Of a stretch of 64,000 nt of DNA, positions 9,192 to 18,297 are shown piece after piece. The position numbers were made by a program, and so were the translations under genes. The notes beneath the pieces are model-generated. The model did not search any database and was not told the DNA's origin. It worked only from the letters and a program-made list of their open reading frames with translations. Source of the stretch: Ectopseudomonas toyotomiensis (GTDB taxonomy: Bacteria > Pseudomonadota > Gammaproteobacteria > Pseudomonadales > Pseudomonadaceae); NCBI RefSeq assembly GCF_900115695.1, contig NZ_FOXK01000006.1, positions 248,001 to 312,000 on the forward strand, written 5' to 3'. How positions within the stretch are numbered: position 1 is the stretch's first letter; every line of letters begins with the position of its first letter.

Positions 9192-9977
9192 CTATATCGT
9201 GCCGAAACTGGCGGCCAAGGTGCCCATTATCAGCGCCCAGCCGTCGACCAGGACGAACAGCATGATCTTGAACGGCAATGAGATGATCAGCGGTGACAGC
9301 ATCATCATACCCATCGCCATGAGGATACTGGCGACCACCATGTCGATGATCAAAAACGGAATGAAGATCATGAAGCCGATCTGGAACGCGGTCTTCAACT
9401 CGGAGGTGACGAACGCTGGCACCAGAATGGTCAACGGCACGTCCTCGACGCTGGCCAGGTCAGTGCGTTTGGACAGCCGCACGAACAATTCCAGGTCGCT
9501 TTCGCGAGTCTGCGCCAGCATGAAGTCGCGGATCGGCCCTTCTGCCCGCGTCAGTGCCTCCTGCGCGACAATCTCCTCGTTCAGATAAGGCTGCAACGCA
9601 TCGGTGTTAATCCGGTCGAAAATCGGCGCCATGATGAACATCGTCAGAAACAGCGCCAGGCCGACCAGTATCTGATTCGAGGGTGTCTGCTGCAGGCCCA
9701 GCGCCTGACGGAGGATGGAAAAGACGATGATGATCCGGGTAAAGCTGGTCATCAGCATGACGAACGCCGGGATGAAGCTCAGCGCCGTCATGATCAGCAG
9801 AATCTGCAGGCTGACCGAATACTCCTGTTGCCCCTCTGCGTCCGTCGACAAGGTGATGGCCGGGATCGACAGCGGGCTGTTGCCCTGCTGAATCAGCGAG
9901 CTGGCGCCAGGTGGGTCTTCGGCGAACGCCAGCGATGCGGCGAGACTCAGCACCAGCACCAGCAACAAACGCAGCAT
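9192..9977 (-). CDS. fliP: Flagellar export protein FliP
   Basis: Core export-gate subunit. The 261 residues start with a cleavable signal peptide ([19 protein letters not shown]), as is usual for FliP. This is followed by [20 protein letters not shown] and the conserved [20 protein letters not shown], a periplasmic loop rich in charged residues (about 120-180), and two C-terminal helices. The start codon overlaps the fliO stop by one base (TGATG), indicating coupling. Confidence 0.97.
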   Translation of the reverse strand: MLRLLLVLVLSLAASLAFAEDPPGASSLIQQGNSPLSIPAITLSTDAEGQQEYSVSLQILLIMTALSFIPAFVMLMTSFTRIIIVFSILRQALGLQQTPSNQILVGLALFLTMFIMAPIFDRINTDALQPYLNEEIVAQEALTRAEGPIRDFMLAQTRESDLELFVRLSKRTDLASVEDVPLTILVPAFVTSELKTAFQIGFMIFIPFLIIDMVVASILMAMGMMMLSPLIISLPFKIMLFVLVDGWALIMGTLAASFGTI

Positions 9978-10408
9978 CAGGATTTGTCCTTCTGATCCTT
10001 GCCCAGCAGCTCCATCAGGCGCTGAGCGAATTCTGGTGTGGCCAGCTCGGCGTCAGGCAGGTGCACGGGTTCCTTGAGCACGTGCAGCGGGGTGATCCGC
10101 CCGGCGGACAGGCCCAACAGAATCTGCTCACTGCCCACTTGTACCAGTACCAGGCGATCACGCGGGCCCAGCGCCTGAGTGGCCAGCAGCTTGATCACCT
10201 GATTACCGCGCGGAGCCAGTTGCTGCATGCGGCGTAGCAGCCAGGCGAGCAGGAAGATCAAACCGATCACCAGCAGCAGGCCGAGCAACAACTGACCAAG
10301 CTGGCCGGCTATGTCGCTGCCGGCCATGGGCGTCGCCGCCTTGCCGGCAGGTTCGGCAGCCATGGCCATCAGGGGCATGCTCAGAAACAGAGCGAGAAGA
10401 CGAGCCAT
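9977..10408 (-). CDS. fliO: Flagellar export accessory protein FliO
   Basis: Membrane protein that helps assemble the FliP ring. The 143 residues have a hydrophobic signal-like N-terminus ([17 protein letters not shown]), a second membrane segment near residues 38-60 ([20 protein letters not shown]) and a small cytosolic domain with [20 protein letters not shown] chose ATG 10408; a TTG two codons upstream (10414) overlaps the fliN stop. FliO is poorly conserved, so the call rests on position between fliN and fliP plus topology. Confidence 0.92.
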   Translation of the reverse strand: MARLLALFLSMPLMAMAAEPAGKAATPMAGSDIAGQLGQLLLGLLLVIGLIFLLAWLLRRMQQLAPRGNQVIKLLATQALGPRDRLVLVQVGSEQILLGLSAGRITPLHVLKEPVHLPDAELATPEFAQRLMELLGKDQKDKS

Positions 10409-10410
10409 GG

Positions 10411-10881
10411 TCAACGCAGCTTCTTGATACGTTCGCTGGGGCTGATCACGTCGGTCAGGCGAATGCCGAACTTCTCGTTGACCACCACCACTTCGCCATG
10501 GGCGATCAACGTGCCGTTGACCAGCACGTCGAGCGGCTCACCGGCCAGACGATCCAGTTCGATCACCGAGCCCTGATTGAGCTGCAGCAGATTGCGGATA
10601 GTGATATCGGTGTTGCCCACTTCCATGGAGATGGACACTGGAATATCCAGAATCACGTCCAGATTGGGCCCATCCAGATTGACCGGCAGGTTGCTGGGAG
10701 ACGGCGCGCTGCCGAACTCTTCCATCGGTGCACGCGGCGCTGCAGGTTGTGCCGCCTGAGCGGAACCGGCCAGCATGGCATCGATGTCGTCCTGATCTGC
10801 ATCACCTGCCTCGGCCAGCGCCGCAGCCCATTCATCGGCCAGTGCCTGCTCCTCGGGGGAGGTGTTCTCTTCGTCTGCCAT
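10411..10881 (-). CDS. fliN: Flagellar motor switch protein FliN
   Basis: C-ring switch subunit that binds CheY-P together with FliM. The 156 residues have an acidic, low-complexity N-terminus (about 1-75) and a C-terminal SpoA domain with LDIPVSISMEVG, NLLQLNQGSVIELDRL and NGTLIAHGEVVVVNEKFGIR. It is separated from fliM by 70 bases and its stop codon lies within a few bases of the fliO start. Its length is typical of Pseudomonas FliN, which carries the N-terminal extension. Confidence 0.97.
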   Translation of the reverse strand: MADEENTSPEEQALADEWAAALAEAGDADQDDIDAMLAGSAQAAQPAAPRAPMEEFGSAPSPSNLPVNLDGPNLDVILDIPVSISMEVGNTDITIRNLLQLNQGSVIELDRLAGEPLDVLVNGTLIAHGEVVVVNEKFGIRLTDVISPSERIKKLR

Positions 10882-10951
10882 CGTCGTTCCTCGCCTGGCT
10901 TCTGCTATTCGTTCGCTTCGGGCCCAACGGCCCTATGGAGTTGCCAGCGCC

Positions 10952-11923
10952 TCAGCGTTGGCGTTCGATTGGTTCCAGTACCTGCAGGGCCAGATTGCCC
11001 TTGTGCGCACCGAGTTTGACCTTGAAGGTCGGCACGCCGTTGGCGCGCATGACCACGTTGTCCGGCAATTCCACGGGGATCACATCACCCGGCTGCATAT
11101 GCAGGATGTCGCGCAGCTTCAGTTGGCGACGGGCCACGGTGGCGGCCAGCGGCACGCTGACGTCGAGGATGTCCTCGCGCAGGGCCTTGATCCAGCGTTC
11201 GTCCTGGTCGTCGACATCGGACTGAAAGCCAGCATCGAGCATCTCGCGGATCGGCTCGATCATCGAATACGGCATGGTGATGTGCAGGTCGCCGCCGCCG
11301 CCGTCCAGTTCGATGTGGAAGGTGGACACGACGACCACCTCGCTCGGGCTGACGATATTGGCCAGCGCCGGGTTGACCTCGGAGTTGACGTACTCGAAGT
11401 TGATGTCCATCACTGCGTGCCAGGCTTCGCGCAGGTCGACGAAGGCTTGGTCGAGCACCATGCGCACCACGCGCAGCTCGGTGGGGGTGAATTCACGGCC
11501 TTCGATCTTGGCATGGCGCCCATCTCCACCGAAGAAGTTGTCCACCAGCTTGAACACCAGCTTGGCGTCAAGGATGAACAGACCGGTGCCGCGCAGCGGC
11601 TTCATCTTCACCAGGTTGAGACTGGTCGGCACGTACAGCGAATGCACGTATTCGCCGAATTTCATCACCTGCACTCCACCGACGGCAACGTCAGCCGAGC
11701 GGCGCAACAGGTTGAACATGCTGATGCGGGTGTAGCGGGCGAAGCGCTCGTTGATCATCTCCAGCGTCGGCATGCGCCCACGGACGATACGATCCTGACT
11801 GGTCAGGTCATATTGCTTGACGCTCCCGGGCTCCGCGGCGTCCTCGGTCTCGACCAGACCGTCATCGACGCCATGCAACAGCGCATCGATCTCGTCCTGG
11901 GAAAGCAGGTCTTGCACGGCCAT
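10952..11923 (-). CDS. fliM: Flagellar motor switch protein FliM
   Basis: C-ring protein that binds CheY-P and sets rotation direction. The 323 residues begin with the CheY-binding peptide containing LLSQDEIDALLHGV, then the CheC-like middle domain with the signature NLLRRSADVAVGGVQVMKFG and the FIDLREAW-like helix. The C-terminal SpoA domain (LKLRDILHMQPGDVIPVELP) packs with FliN. It follows fliL by 12 bases. The length matches the family. Confidence 0.97.
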   Translation of the reverse strand: MAVQDLLSQDEIDALLHGVDDGLVETEDAAEPGSVKQYDLTSQDRIVRGRMPTLEMINERFARYTRISMFNLLRRSADVAVGGVQVMKFGEYVHSLYVPTSLNLVKMKPLRGTGLFILDAKLVFKLVDNFFGGDGRHAKIEGREFTPTELRVVRMVLDQAFVDLREAWHAVMDINFEYVNSEVNPALANIVSPSEVVVVSTFHIELDGGGGDLHITMPYSMIEPIREMLDAGFQSDVDDQDERWIKALREDILDVSVPLAATVARRQLKLRDILHMQPGDVIPVELPDNVVMRANGVPTFKVKLGAHKGNLALQVLEPIERQR

Positions 11924-11935
11924 CTTCGGCTCCCG

Positions 11936-12457
11936 CTACTGCAACACGAAATTGGTGAACAGCACCTGCTCGACCACGGTGCTGCCGGTTTCTTTCTGCG
12001 CGAGCTCCTGCACGCTGGCCAGCGCCTGCTGCAGAAGCATTTCCTTGCCCAGCGGGGTTTGCAGCGCGGCAAAATCCTGACCGGACAGCAGCATCACCAG
12101 ACGGTTGCGCAATACCGGCATATGCACCTTGAGCTTTTCCATGCCGGCGGTATCGCGGCTCATCAAGGCCATGCTGACCTGCAGGTAGCGGGTACGATTC
12201 TGGTGATTGAAATTGACCACGAAGGCCGGCATCAGATCCTGGTAGATGGCCGGCTGACGCACTGGCGCCGCCGGTGCCGCGGCCTCTGCCGGCTTGGCCT
12301 CCTCGCTCTTGTCGCCCTTGCTGAGAATGAACCAGGTACCGCCCACGGAAAGGCCAACGGCCAGCAGCAGGCCCACCACGATCAGAATGATGAGTTTGAG
12401 CTTGCTCTTGCCGGCGGGTTGTCCGTCGGCAGTCGGTGCCGCTTCTTTCTTAGCCAT
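11936..12457 (-). CDS. fliL: Flagellar basal body protein FliL
   Basis: Single-pass inner-membrane protein near the stators that supports motor torque. The 173 residues have a Lys-rich cytosolic start, a membrane helix at about 20-42 (LKLIILIVVGLLLAVGLSVG) and a periplasmic domain ending in TGSTVVEQVLFTNFVLQ, the conserved FliL C-terminus. It is first in the fliLMNOPQR-flhB unit, with a sigma-54 element 51 bases upstream of its ATG. Confidence 0.95.
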   Translation of the reverse strand: MAKKEAAPTADGQPAGKSKLKLIILIVVGLLLAVGLSVGGTWFILSKGDKSEEAKPAEAAAPAAPVRQPAIYQDLMPAFVVNFNHQNRTRYLQVSMALMSRDTAGMEKLKVHMPVLRNRLVMLLSGQDFAALQTPLGKEMLLQQALASVQELAQKETGSTVVEQVLFTNFVLQ

Positions 12458-12507
12458 GCCAATAATCCGTCAGTACCTACGTTCTTTCCGCATTCAAAGG
12501 GTTAAGA

Positions 12508-12522
12508 GCAAGTGTTATGCCA
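12508..12522 (-). promoter_or_regulatory. Sigma-54 promoter of fliL operon
   Basis: Minus-strand TGGCAT-N5-TTGC has the GG-N10-GC geometry, with one change (T for C) from TGGCAC. It lies 51 bases upstream of the fliL ATG, about the same distance as the other sigma-54 elements here. Confidence 0.65.
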
Positions 12523-12591
12523 GCATATGAGCAGACTTGTCTAACTCTGGGCTGCGGATTTAACAGCTCCAGCTGCCTGCTGTCACCCAAA

Positions 12592-12634
12592 TTGCATTCG
12601 CCCGAGCACCTTTCGGCAACCCGGGCGAATGCAA
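12592..12634 (-). terminator. Long hairpin between fliK and fliL, possible terminator
   Basis: A 13-bp perfect inverted repeat (12592-12604 with 12622-12634, TTGCATTCGCCCG) encloses a 17-base loop. It lies after the fliK stop on the minus strand and before the fliL promoter. No T-run follows, so termination may depend on Rho or the hairpin may only protect the 3' end. Confidence 0.5.
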
Positions 12635-12696
12635 GTCTAGCGGAGGAACACCGATCGTCGGGCATTGCCCAGTGTCGATACAGGCTTAACTGCCAC

Positions 12697-13923
12697 TCAC
12701 GCGTAGTAGTCGACCAGCCCACGGCCAGCGGTCAAGCGCTCGCTACGCACTTCCTGATGGACACCAGGCTGCAACTCGTCACTGGCAAGCAGATCATCAC
12801 GCGAGCCGGAACCACCGCGCCCGCCCTCGCCCTGCCCCTGCCAGCCACGGTTAAGCGACTGATCGGAGACGTTGGCATCCGCCAGGTTCATGCCTTGCTG
12901 CGCGAACAGCTCACGCAGACGATGCATCTGCCCTTCCAGCGCTTCACGCACCCCGGCATTGGGGCTGGCGAACGTCACCTGCGCCTGATCCTGCGACAGG
13001 TTTACGCGCACTTCGAGACGCCCAAGATCTGCAGGGTCCAGCTGAATTTCGGCCGACTTGAGGTTCTGGCTGGAAAGCCACATGACACGATCCACCACCG
13101 CCTCACTCCAGCCGCCCTGTTGCATGGCGACCGGCTGACCGGGTACCAGTGGCAGGCGTTGCGCGGCGCCAGCCTGATGATTGAGCGCCTGCGTCAGCGC
13201 ATTGAGCTTGCTGACGAACTGATCGGGTCGAGTGGGCTGAGCGCTGTCCTTGAGACTCTCCAGGGCGTCCTTGGGCAGACTTTCAAGCGGCAGGTCCAGG
13301 GTCGATTCTTCAGTGCTCGCGCCTGACTCCTCGCCTTTGCCCATGGCTACCATGGCTGCGGCGAAGTCCGTGCTGGTCGCCACACGCGCGCTCTTGATCG
13401 CGGCATCCTGCGGGGCCTGGGCCTTGATTGCCTCTTCCGCCGGCTGTTTGAGCAGCGCCAACGGGTCGAGCGCCTCCTCCTCCAGTACTGGCTCGGCATT
13501 CTCAGCGGCATCGCTGCCTGCGCCGGTAATCACCAGCGCCGGCAGTGCCGACGACTCCTCGGTTAGCGGAGCATCGTCTACCTGAGCCTGGATACCGCCC
13601 AGCGCCATTGCCAGCAACGGATCGAGCTCTTCTGCAGCGCCCTCCGGCGTCGGCAAGGAATTGCCGGGGGCGGCAACCGCAGGCTGCTCGGCGGCAGTTG
13701 AAGCGGCATCGGGCTCCCCTGCTGATGACGCAGACTTCTGTTCCTGGCTGGTTTTGTCGGTACTGCCAGCGCGCTCGCCAGGCTTGGCCTGACGCTCCTT
13801 GGCATATACCTCGGCAAAGCTGGAAGCACCGTTCTTGCTGGGTTCCGGCGCTTTGGCCGGCTGCTTCGCTTTGCTCTTCACCTCAGGCGTAGCCTGCAGG
13901 CGTAGGTCGGGCAACGCGGACAT
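12697..13923 (-). CDS. fliK: Flagellar hook-length control protein FliK
   Basis: Secreted ruler that measures hook length and triggers the FlhB switch. The 408 residues consist of a long, Ala/Glu/Pro-rich low-complexity region (about 1-230) and a globular C-terminal domain (about 250-370) containing VDRVMWLSSQNLKSAEIQLD, LGRLEVRVN and HRLRELFAQQGMNLADANVS, the typical FliK C-terminal pattern. The tail is Gly/Arg/Ser-rich. A possible sigma-54 element lies 38 bases upstream, so it may form its own unit after hptB. Confidence 0.92.
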   Translation of the reverse strand: MSALPDLRLQATPEVKSKAKQPAKAPEPSKNGASSFAEVYAKERQAKPGERAGSTDKTSQEQKSASSAGEPDAASTAAEQPAVAAPGNSLPTPEGAAEELDPLLAMALGGIQAQVDDAPLTEESSALPALVITGAGSDAAENAEPVLEEEALDPLALLKQPAEEAIKAQAPQDAAIKSARVATSTDFAAAMVAMGKGEESGASTEESTLDLPLESLPKDALESLKDSAQPTRPDQFVSKLNALTQALNHQAGAAQRLPLVPGQPVAMQQGGWSEAVVDRVMWLSSQNLKSAEIQLDPADLGRLEVRVNLSQDQAQVTFASPNAGVREALEGQMHRLRELFAQQGMNLADANVSDQSLNRGWQGQGEGGRGGSGSRDDLLASDELQPGVHQEVRSERLTAGRGLVDYYA

Positions 13924-13960
13924 GGACGCTCTCCGTCTGATGGGTCGTGACAGGATCAGA

Positions 13961-13975
13961 GCAAAGGGCGGGCCA
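13961..13975 (-). promoter_or_regulatory. Possible sigma-54 promoter of fliK
   Basis: Minus-strand TGGCCC-N5-TTGC keeps GG-N10-GC spacing, with C for A in the -24 block. It lies 38 bases before the fliK ATG in the hptB-fliK gap. It is weaker than the fliE or flgF elements. Confidence 0.45.
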
Positions 13976-13989
13976 ACTCGTGAAAGGCG

Positions 13990-14343
13990 TCAGACGCGAT
14001 AGCGCTGACGCTCGGATTTGAACAGGATGCGGACGATGGCGAACTCGCGCTCGATCTGCTCGATCAGGGCTGGAGCCGGCTCCAGGGCCTCGCGCCGCCC
14101 CGCGTCCTCGAGCTCCTTGCACAAGCTGGCCAGAAGCACCGCTCCCATGTTGCTGCAGCTGCCCTTGAAGCTGTGCGCAGCCAGGCGCAGGCCCTGCGCA
14201 TCACCTTCGGTCGCAGCTACATGCAGCAGACGCAGACGCTCCTCGGAATCGGCCACGAAGGTATCGAGCAGAATCGGGTATTCGTCCTCCATGACGTCCT
14301 GCAGGGCCGCCAGGACGGCTTCGTCGAGATGGATATCGGACAC
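13990..14343 (-). CDS. hptB: Histidine phosphotransfer protein HptB
   Basis: Hpt-domain phosphorelay protein which in P. aeruginosa passes phosphate from hybrid sensor kinases to HsbR. The 117 residues carry the phospho-histidine in AAHSFKGSCSNMG (H57). I chose GTG at 14343 because AGGGAG lies 7 bases ahead and the resulting N-terminus (SDIHLDEAVLAAL) fits HptB; an ATG at 14373 overlaps the hsbR stop but adds ten unrelated residues. It is the last gene of the hsbA-hsbR-hptB module embedded among fli genes. Confidence 0.9.
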   Translation of the reverse strand: MSDIHLDEAVLAALQDVMEDEYPILLDTFVADSEERLRLLHVAATEGDAQGLRLAAHSFKGSCSNMGAVLLASLCKELEDAGRREALEPAPALIEQIEREFAIVRILFKSERQRYRV

Positions 14344-14372
14344 CGGGTCACTCCCTGAACAACAGCGTCGCA

Positions 14373-16061
14373 TTATGCCTCAGAGGACCAGCAAAACTCC
14401 ACGCTGACTCCCTGGCCAACCGGGGCAATCTGGAAACCGTCGCTGAGCTGACGAACCAGGGCAAGACCGCGACCACACAGGGCTTCGTCACCAAGCGCCA
14501 TAACGGTGACCGGATCGAATCCGGGACCACTGTCCTCGACCCGGACGATCAGTCGCCCTCCCCCTTCTTCCGGCAGCATCTGCAAATGAAATCGTACATA
14601 GCCATCCTGCAAGGACGCCAGACGTAGACGGCGCTCCCGATAATATTCGGCAAAGCCACTGGCATCCTGCTTGAGCGAGGAATCCAGTCCCATTACCCCA
14701 TGCTCCAGGGCATTGGAATAGAGCTCGGCGAGCACGGTATACAGCTCGCCCCCACGCGGCCGCAGCGCCCGCACGTCCAGCAGCAGCTGCAGCAAAAATG
14801 GCAGCGGGTTGAAGTGACGCAGGCTCAGCGCTCGAAACTCGAAACTGGCCGACCAATCCATCACGCTGCTCTGACCGCTGTCGGCAAAGGCCAGTGGGCG
14901 AGGATGCTCGTCGTCTTCGGCCAAGCCGACCTGAACCATGCTGACGTCATCTTGTTGCTCGCCGCGGAACGCCGCCAGCGCCAGCTGGATTTCCTCGAAC
15001 AACGCCTGCGGTTGACGATTGGCGTCCAGAAGCTCGAGCAGGCGCGCCTCGCCGAATAGCTGGCCTTGCTGGTCACTGGCCTCGAGCACGCCATCACTGA
15101 GCAGGAAAATACGATCTCCCGGCGCCAGCGGATAGACCTCACAGCGATCACTGAACGCCGCTGGTTCGAGGATTCCAAGGGGCAGATGGCGTGACACCAA
15201 TGACTGACGCGGGCGACCATCGCCATGTAGCAGGTAGCCATCTGGCAACCCACCACTCCACACCTCGAGCAAGCCGCGCTTGCTGCTGATATTGAGCACG
15301 GTGGCGCAGCAGAAAACGCCCACCGGAAGGATGCGCTTGAGCTTGGCGTTGATCTCGCGAAGGATCTCCGCAAGGGCATGACCTTTGGCCGTCATGCCGT
15401 AGAACACCTCGGCCAGCGGCATCGCGCCAATAGCCGCCGGCAAACCATGACCAGTGAAATCGCCCAGCATCACGTGCATGCCGCCAGACGGTTTGTACGC
15501 CGCCAGCAGCAAATCACCATTGAACAGCGCGTAGGGCGACTGCATGTAACGGATGTTTGACGCATCCAGGCAGCCGGAATGCGCCACCTTGTCGAATACC
15601 GCCTTGGCCACACGTTGCTCGTGCAGCAGATGCTCGTTGTGCTGGGCGATCAGGTCGCGCTGTTGCAATACCGTGTCGTGCAGACGGCGCAGACGATCCA
15701 TCGCCCCGATCTTGGCCTCGAGTATCACCCGGTTATAGGGCTTGGCGAGAAAGTCGTCGCCGCCGGCCTCAAGACAACGCACCAGCGCTTCGCCCTCGGT
15801 CAACGACGTGAGGAAGATGATCGGCACCAGCGCCTCGCCGGCCTGATCCTTGATCCGCCGCGCCGCCTCGAAACCATCCATCACCGGCATCAGCGCATCC
15901 ATCAGCACCAGATGCGGACGCTCCTGCTCGAACAGGGCCACCGCCTCCAGGCCATTGCTGGCGGTCAATACGCGGTGGCCCTGACGACTGACGATGGTGG
16001 ACAACAGCATGCGGTCGGCCGCGTTGTCCTCGGCGATCAGAATGGCAAGTCGGTCAGGCAT
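14373..16061 (-). CDS. hsbR: Response regulator with PP2C phosphatase and anti-sigma kinase domains, HsbR
   Basis: Controls the anti-sigma antagonist HsbA by phosphorylation and dephosphorylation. The 562 residues comprise a receiver domain (phospho-Asp near residue 55, LVLMDALMPVMDG), a coiled-coil linker, a PP2C/SpoIIE-type phosphatase domain (LGDFTGHGLPAAIGAMPLAE, FLLSDGVLEA) and a C-terminal HATPase_c domain (DSGPGFDP, GRGLALV). The order is that of P. aeruginosa HsbR. It is 2 bases from hsbA and ends at the hptB start, so the three are one operon. Confidence 0.93.
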   Translation of the reverse strand: MPDRLAILIAEDNAADRMLLSTIVSRQGHRVLTASNGLEAVALFEQERPHLVLMDALMPVMDGFEAARRIKDQAGEALVPIIFLTSLTEGEALVRCLEAGGDDFLAKPYNRVILEAKIGAMDRLRRLHDTVLQQRDLIAQHNEHLLHEQRVAKAVFDKVAHSGCLDASNIRYMQSPYALFNGDLLLAAYKPSGGMHVMLGDFTGHGLPAAIGAMPLAEVFYGMTAKGHALAEILREINAKLKRILPVGVFCCATVLNISSKRGLLEVWSGGLPDGYLLHGDGRPRQSLVSRHLPLGILEPAAFSDRCEVYPLAPGDRIFLLSDGVLEASDQQGQLFGEARLLELLDANRQPQALFEEIQLALAAFRGEQQDDVSMVQVGLAEDDEHPRPLAFADSGQSSVMDWSASFEFRALSLRHFNPLPFLLQLLLDVRALRPRGGELYTVLAELYSNALEHGVMGLDSSLKQDASGFAEYYRERRLRLASLQDGYVRFHLQMLPEEGGGRLIVRVEDSGPGFDPVTVMALGDEALCGRGLALVRQLSDGFQIAPVGQGVSVEFCWSSEA

Positions 16062-16063
16062 GC

Positions 16064-16369
16064 TCAGCTGATCTTGAACAACTGCTCGAAGTTGGAGATG
16101 GCGAGGATCTTGCGCACGTCACTGCTGCAGTTGAGCAGGCTGATCTGCGCCGAATCGCCGCCAGCATGGTCACGCAACAGCAGCAGCATGCCCAGTGCCG
16201 AACTGTCCAGATAGCTGGTGTCGCGCAGGTCGACCTGATAACGCTTGGGTGTCTGATTGACACGCTCATAGGCGTCACGAAATTCCTGGTGGGAGGCGAA
16301 GTCGAAGCGTCCTCGAATCACAATGGTCAGCTCTTGCCCGTCGGCCGAGGGCTGCGAGGTAATGGCCAT
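16064..16369 (-). CDS. hsbA: Anti-anti-sigma factor HsbA (STAS domain)
   Basis: Single STAS domain protein; its phosphorylation state decides whether it binds the anti-sigma factor FlgM or a diguanylate cyclase in P. aeruginosa. The 101 residues contain the phosphorylatable serine in TSYLDSSALGMLLLL (Ser56). The ATG at 16369 (MAITSQPSADGQELTI) follows AAAGGAGT and matches HsbA; a longer frame from 16447 lacks support. It is first in hsbA-hsbR-hptB, 85 bases after fliJ. The partner FlgM is encoded at 53.2 kb. Confidence 0.93.
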   Translation of the reverse strand: MAITSQPSADGQELTIVIRGRFDFASHQEFRDAYERVNQTPKRYQVDLRDTSYLDSSALGMLLLLRDHAGGDSAQISLLNCSSDVRKILAISNFEQLFKIS

Positions 16370-16454
16370 GTCTACTCCTTTGTCGAGACTCTGCCAGATA
16401 GGGCAATTCACGTTTGAAGGTGTAGCATCTGGTCGGCGACGAAACAACCTCTAT

Positions 16455-16904
16455 TCAGGGTTCACCACGGTCGATCAGGCGTTGCGCCAGCTCGTCGAGC
16501 AGTTTCTGTTCGCGCTTGTCCTCGGCCAGTCGGGCTTCGTCAATGTAGCGCTGGACCAGTTTGCGCAGTCCCTCGAGACGCGCATAGCGTTGCTGCCAAA
16601 CGGCGCGCACCTTCTCCAGATTGGCGCGATGCCACTCCAGACTTTGCTGCTGTTGGCCGACCGCCGTCTCCAGCTGCGACAGAAAGCGCTGGTAGTTCAT
16701 CAGCCACTGGCCGGAAACGCCCTTGCTGCCCTCACTGATCCACTGCTGCTGGTAATCGCCACGGAAACGTTCCAGCTCACCCAGCTTGGCTTCGGCCTGG
16801 CCGACCAGTCCCTGGCAATGCCCGAGCTGGCGCGCGGCCTCGCGCTCGGCCTTTTCTGCCATATCGACGACCGGCTGCAGACGCTTTGCGCGACTGAGAC
16901 TCAT
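16455..16904 (-). CDS. fliJ: Flagellar export chaperone FliJ
   Basis: Small coiled-coil stalk protein of the export ATPase, which links FliI to FlhA. The 149 residues are almost wholly helical and charged (repeated QxxSLEWHRANLEKV-type heptads) with no membrane segment, and match FliJ size. It lies just after fliI (46-base gap) in the fliFGHIJ order. FliJ sequences are weakly conserved, so position carries much of the call. Confidence 0.92.
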   Translation of the reverse strand: MSLSRAKRLQPVVDMAEKAEREAARQLGHCQGLVGQAEAKLGELERFRGDYQQQWISEGSKGVSGQWLMNYQRFLSQLETAVGQQQQSLEWHRANLEKVRAVWQQRYARLEGLRKLVQRYIDEARLAEDKREQKLLDELAQRLIDRGEP

Positions 16905-16950
16905 CGATGCACGACCTCAGCGATGACGAGAAATATCCTGATCAACGCCA

Positions 16951-18297
16951 TCATTGCCCCAGCACGGCAGCCAGTTGCTCACGGCTCTGCGGCATGCCCA
17001 CACTTTCATCCAGCCCCTGACGCAGGTACTGAGCCATGACCGGCTGGCGGGCGATGGCCTGATCGGTATCCGCGTCGCCGCCCGGAACATAGGCACCCAC
17101 ACTGATCAGATCGCGACTCTGTTGATAGCGCGACCACAACTGCTTGAATCGCTGCGCCTGCTTGAGCTGCTCCGGCGGCACCACTTGCGGCATGACCCGA
17201 CTGATCGAGGATTCGATATCGATCGCGGGATAGTGCCCCTCCTCGGCCAAACGGCGTGACAGAACAAAGTGCCCGTCAAGCACACCGCGCGCGGCATCGG
17301 CGATGGGGTCCTGCTGGTCATCGCCCTCGCTCAGCACGGTGTAGAACGCGGTGATCGAACCGCCGCCGGCCTCGGCATTGCCGGCACGCTCGACCAGCTT
17401 GGGCAACTTGGCGAACACCGATGGCGGGTAGCCCTTGGTCGCTGGTGGCTCACCGATAGCCAGAGCGATTTCACGCTGGGCCTGGGCATAGCGTGTCAGC
17501 GAATCCATCAGCAGCAGAACGTTCTTGCCCTTGTCACGGAAGTACTCGGCGATGCGTGTGCAGTACTGCGCCGCACGTAAACGCATCAGCGGCGCTTCAT
17601 CGGCCGGCGAAGCCACGACCACGGAACGCTTGAGACCCTCTTCGCCGAGGATCTCGTCAATGAACTCCTTGACCTCACGCCCGCGCTCACCGATCAACCC
17701 GACCACGATGATCTCGGCCTCGGTAAAACGCGTCATCATGCCCAGCAGCACCGACTTGCCCACACCGGTGCCGGCGAACAAGCCCAGACGCTGACCACGG
17801 CCAACGGTGAGCAGACCGTTGATCGAGCGAATGCCGACGTCCAATGGCTGGCTGATGGGGTCGCGGTTGAGCGGGTTGATGGTCGGGCCATCCACCGGCA
17901 CCCAGTCCTCGGCCTTCATCCCGCCCTTGCCATCCAGGGCACGACCGGTGCCGTCGAGCACCCGGCCAAGCATGGACATGCCCATGGGCAAGCGGCCGGC
18001 ATCGGGCAACGGCACCACGCGCGCGCCAGGCGCAATACCCGCCAGACTGCCCGCCGGCATCAGGTAGATCTTGCCTCCGGAGAAGCCCATCACCTCGGCC
18101 TCGACCTGAACCGGGTGGTAGCTGTCTTCGTTGATGACCAGGCAGCGGCTGCCTATGGCCGCGCGCAGCCCTTCGGCCTCCAGGGTGAGACCGACCATAC
18201 GCAGCAGGCGGCCTTCGAGTATGGGCTGGCTGGGCAGGCTGATCGCATCGCTGTAGCCCTCCAGGCGCCGGGCGAAGCTCACGCGATCAACGCGCAT
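16951..18297 (-). CDS. fliI: Flagellum-specific ATPase FliI
   Basis: Hexameric ATPase of the export apparatus, homologous to F1-ATPase beta. The 448 residues have P-loop AGTGVGKS (175-182), [11 protein letters not shown], Walker [18 protein letters not shown], and the [15 protein letters not shown] stretch. The ATG at 18297 ([15 protein letters not shown]) overlaps the end of fliH by 11 bases and gives the family length; a frame opening at 18492 only reads through fliH. Confidence 0.97.
   Translation of the reverse strand: MRVDRVSFARRLEGYSDAISLPSQPILEGRLLRMVGLTLEAEGLRAAIGSRCLVINEDSYHPVQVEAEVMGFSGGKIYLMPAGSLAGIAPGARVVPLPDAGRLPMGMSMLGRVLDGTGRALDGKGGMKAEDWVPVDGPTINPLNRDPISQPLDVGIRSINGLLTVGRGQRLGLFAGTGVGKSVLLGMMTRFTEAEIIVVGLIGERGREVKEFIDEILGEEGLKRSVVVASPADEAPLMRLRAAQYCTRIAEYFRDKGKNVLLLMDSLTRYAQAQREIALAIGEPPATKGYPPSVFAKLPKLVERAGNAEAGGGSITAFYTVLSEGDDQQDPIADAARGVLDGHFVLSRRLAEEGHYPAIDIESSISRVMPQVVPPEQLKQAQRFKQLWSRYQQSRDLISVGAYVPGGDADTDQAIARQPVMAQYLRQGLDESVGMPQSREQLAAVLGQ

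Noticed and set aside
10862..12505. Long plus-strand open frame (547 codons) opposite fliM-fliL
   Set aside because: It is antisense to well-conserved genes, is His/Gln/Asp-rich as expected from reversed GC-rich codons, and has no recognisable domain or ribosome site.
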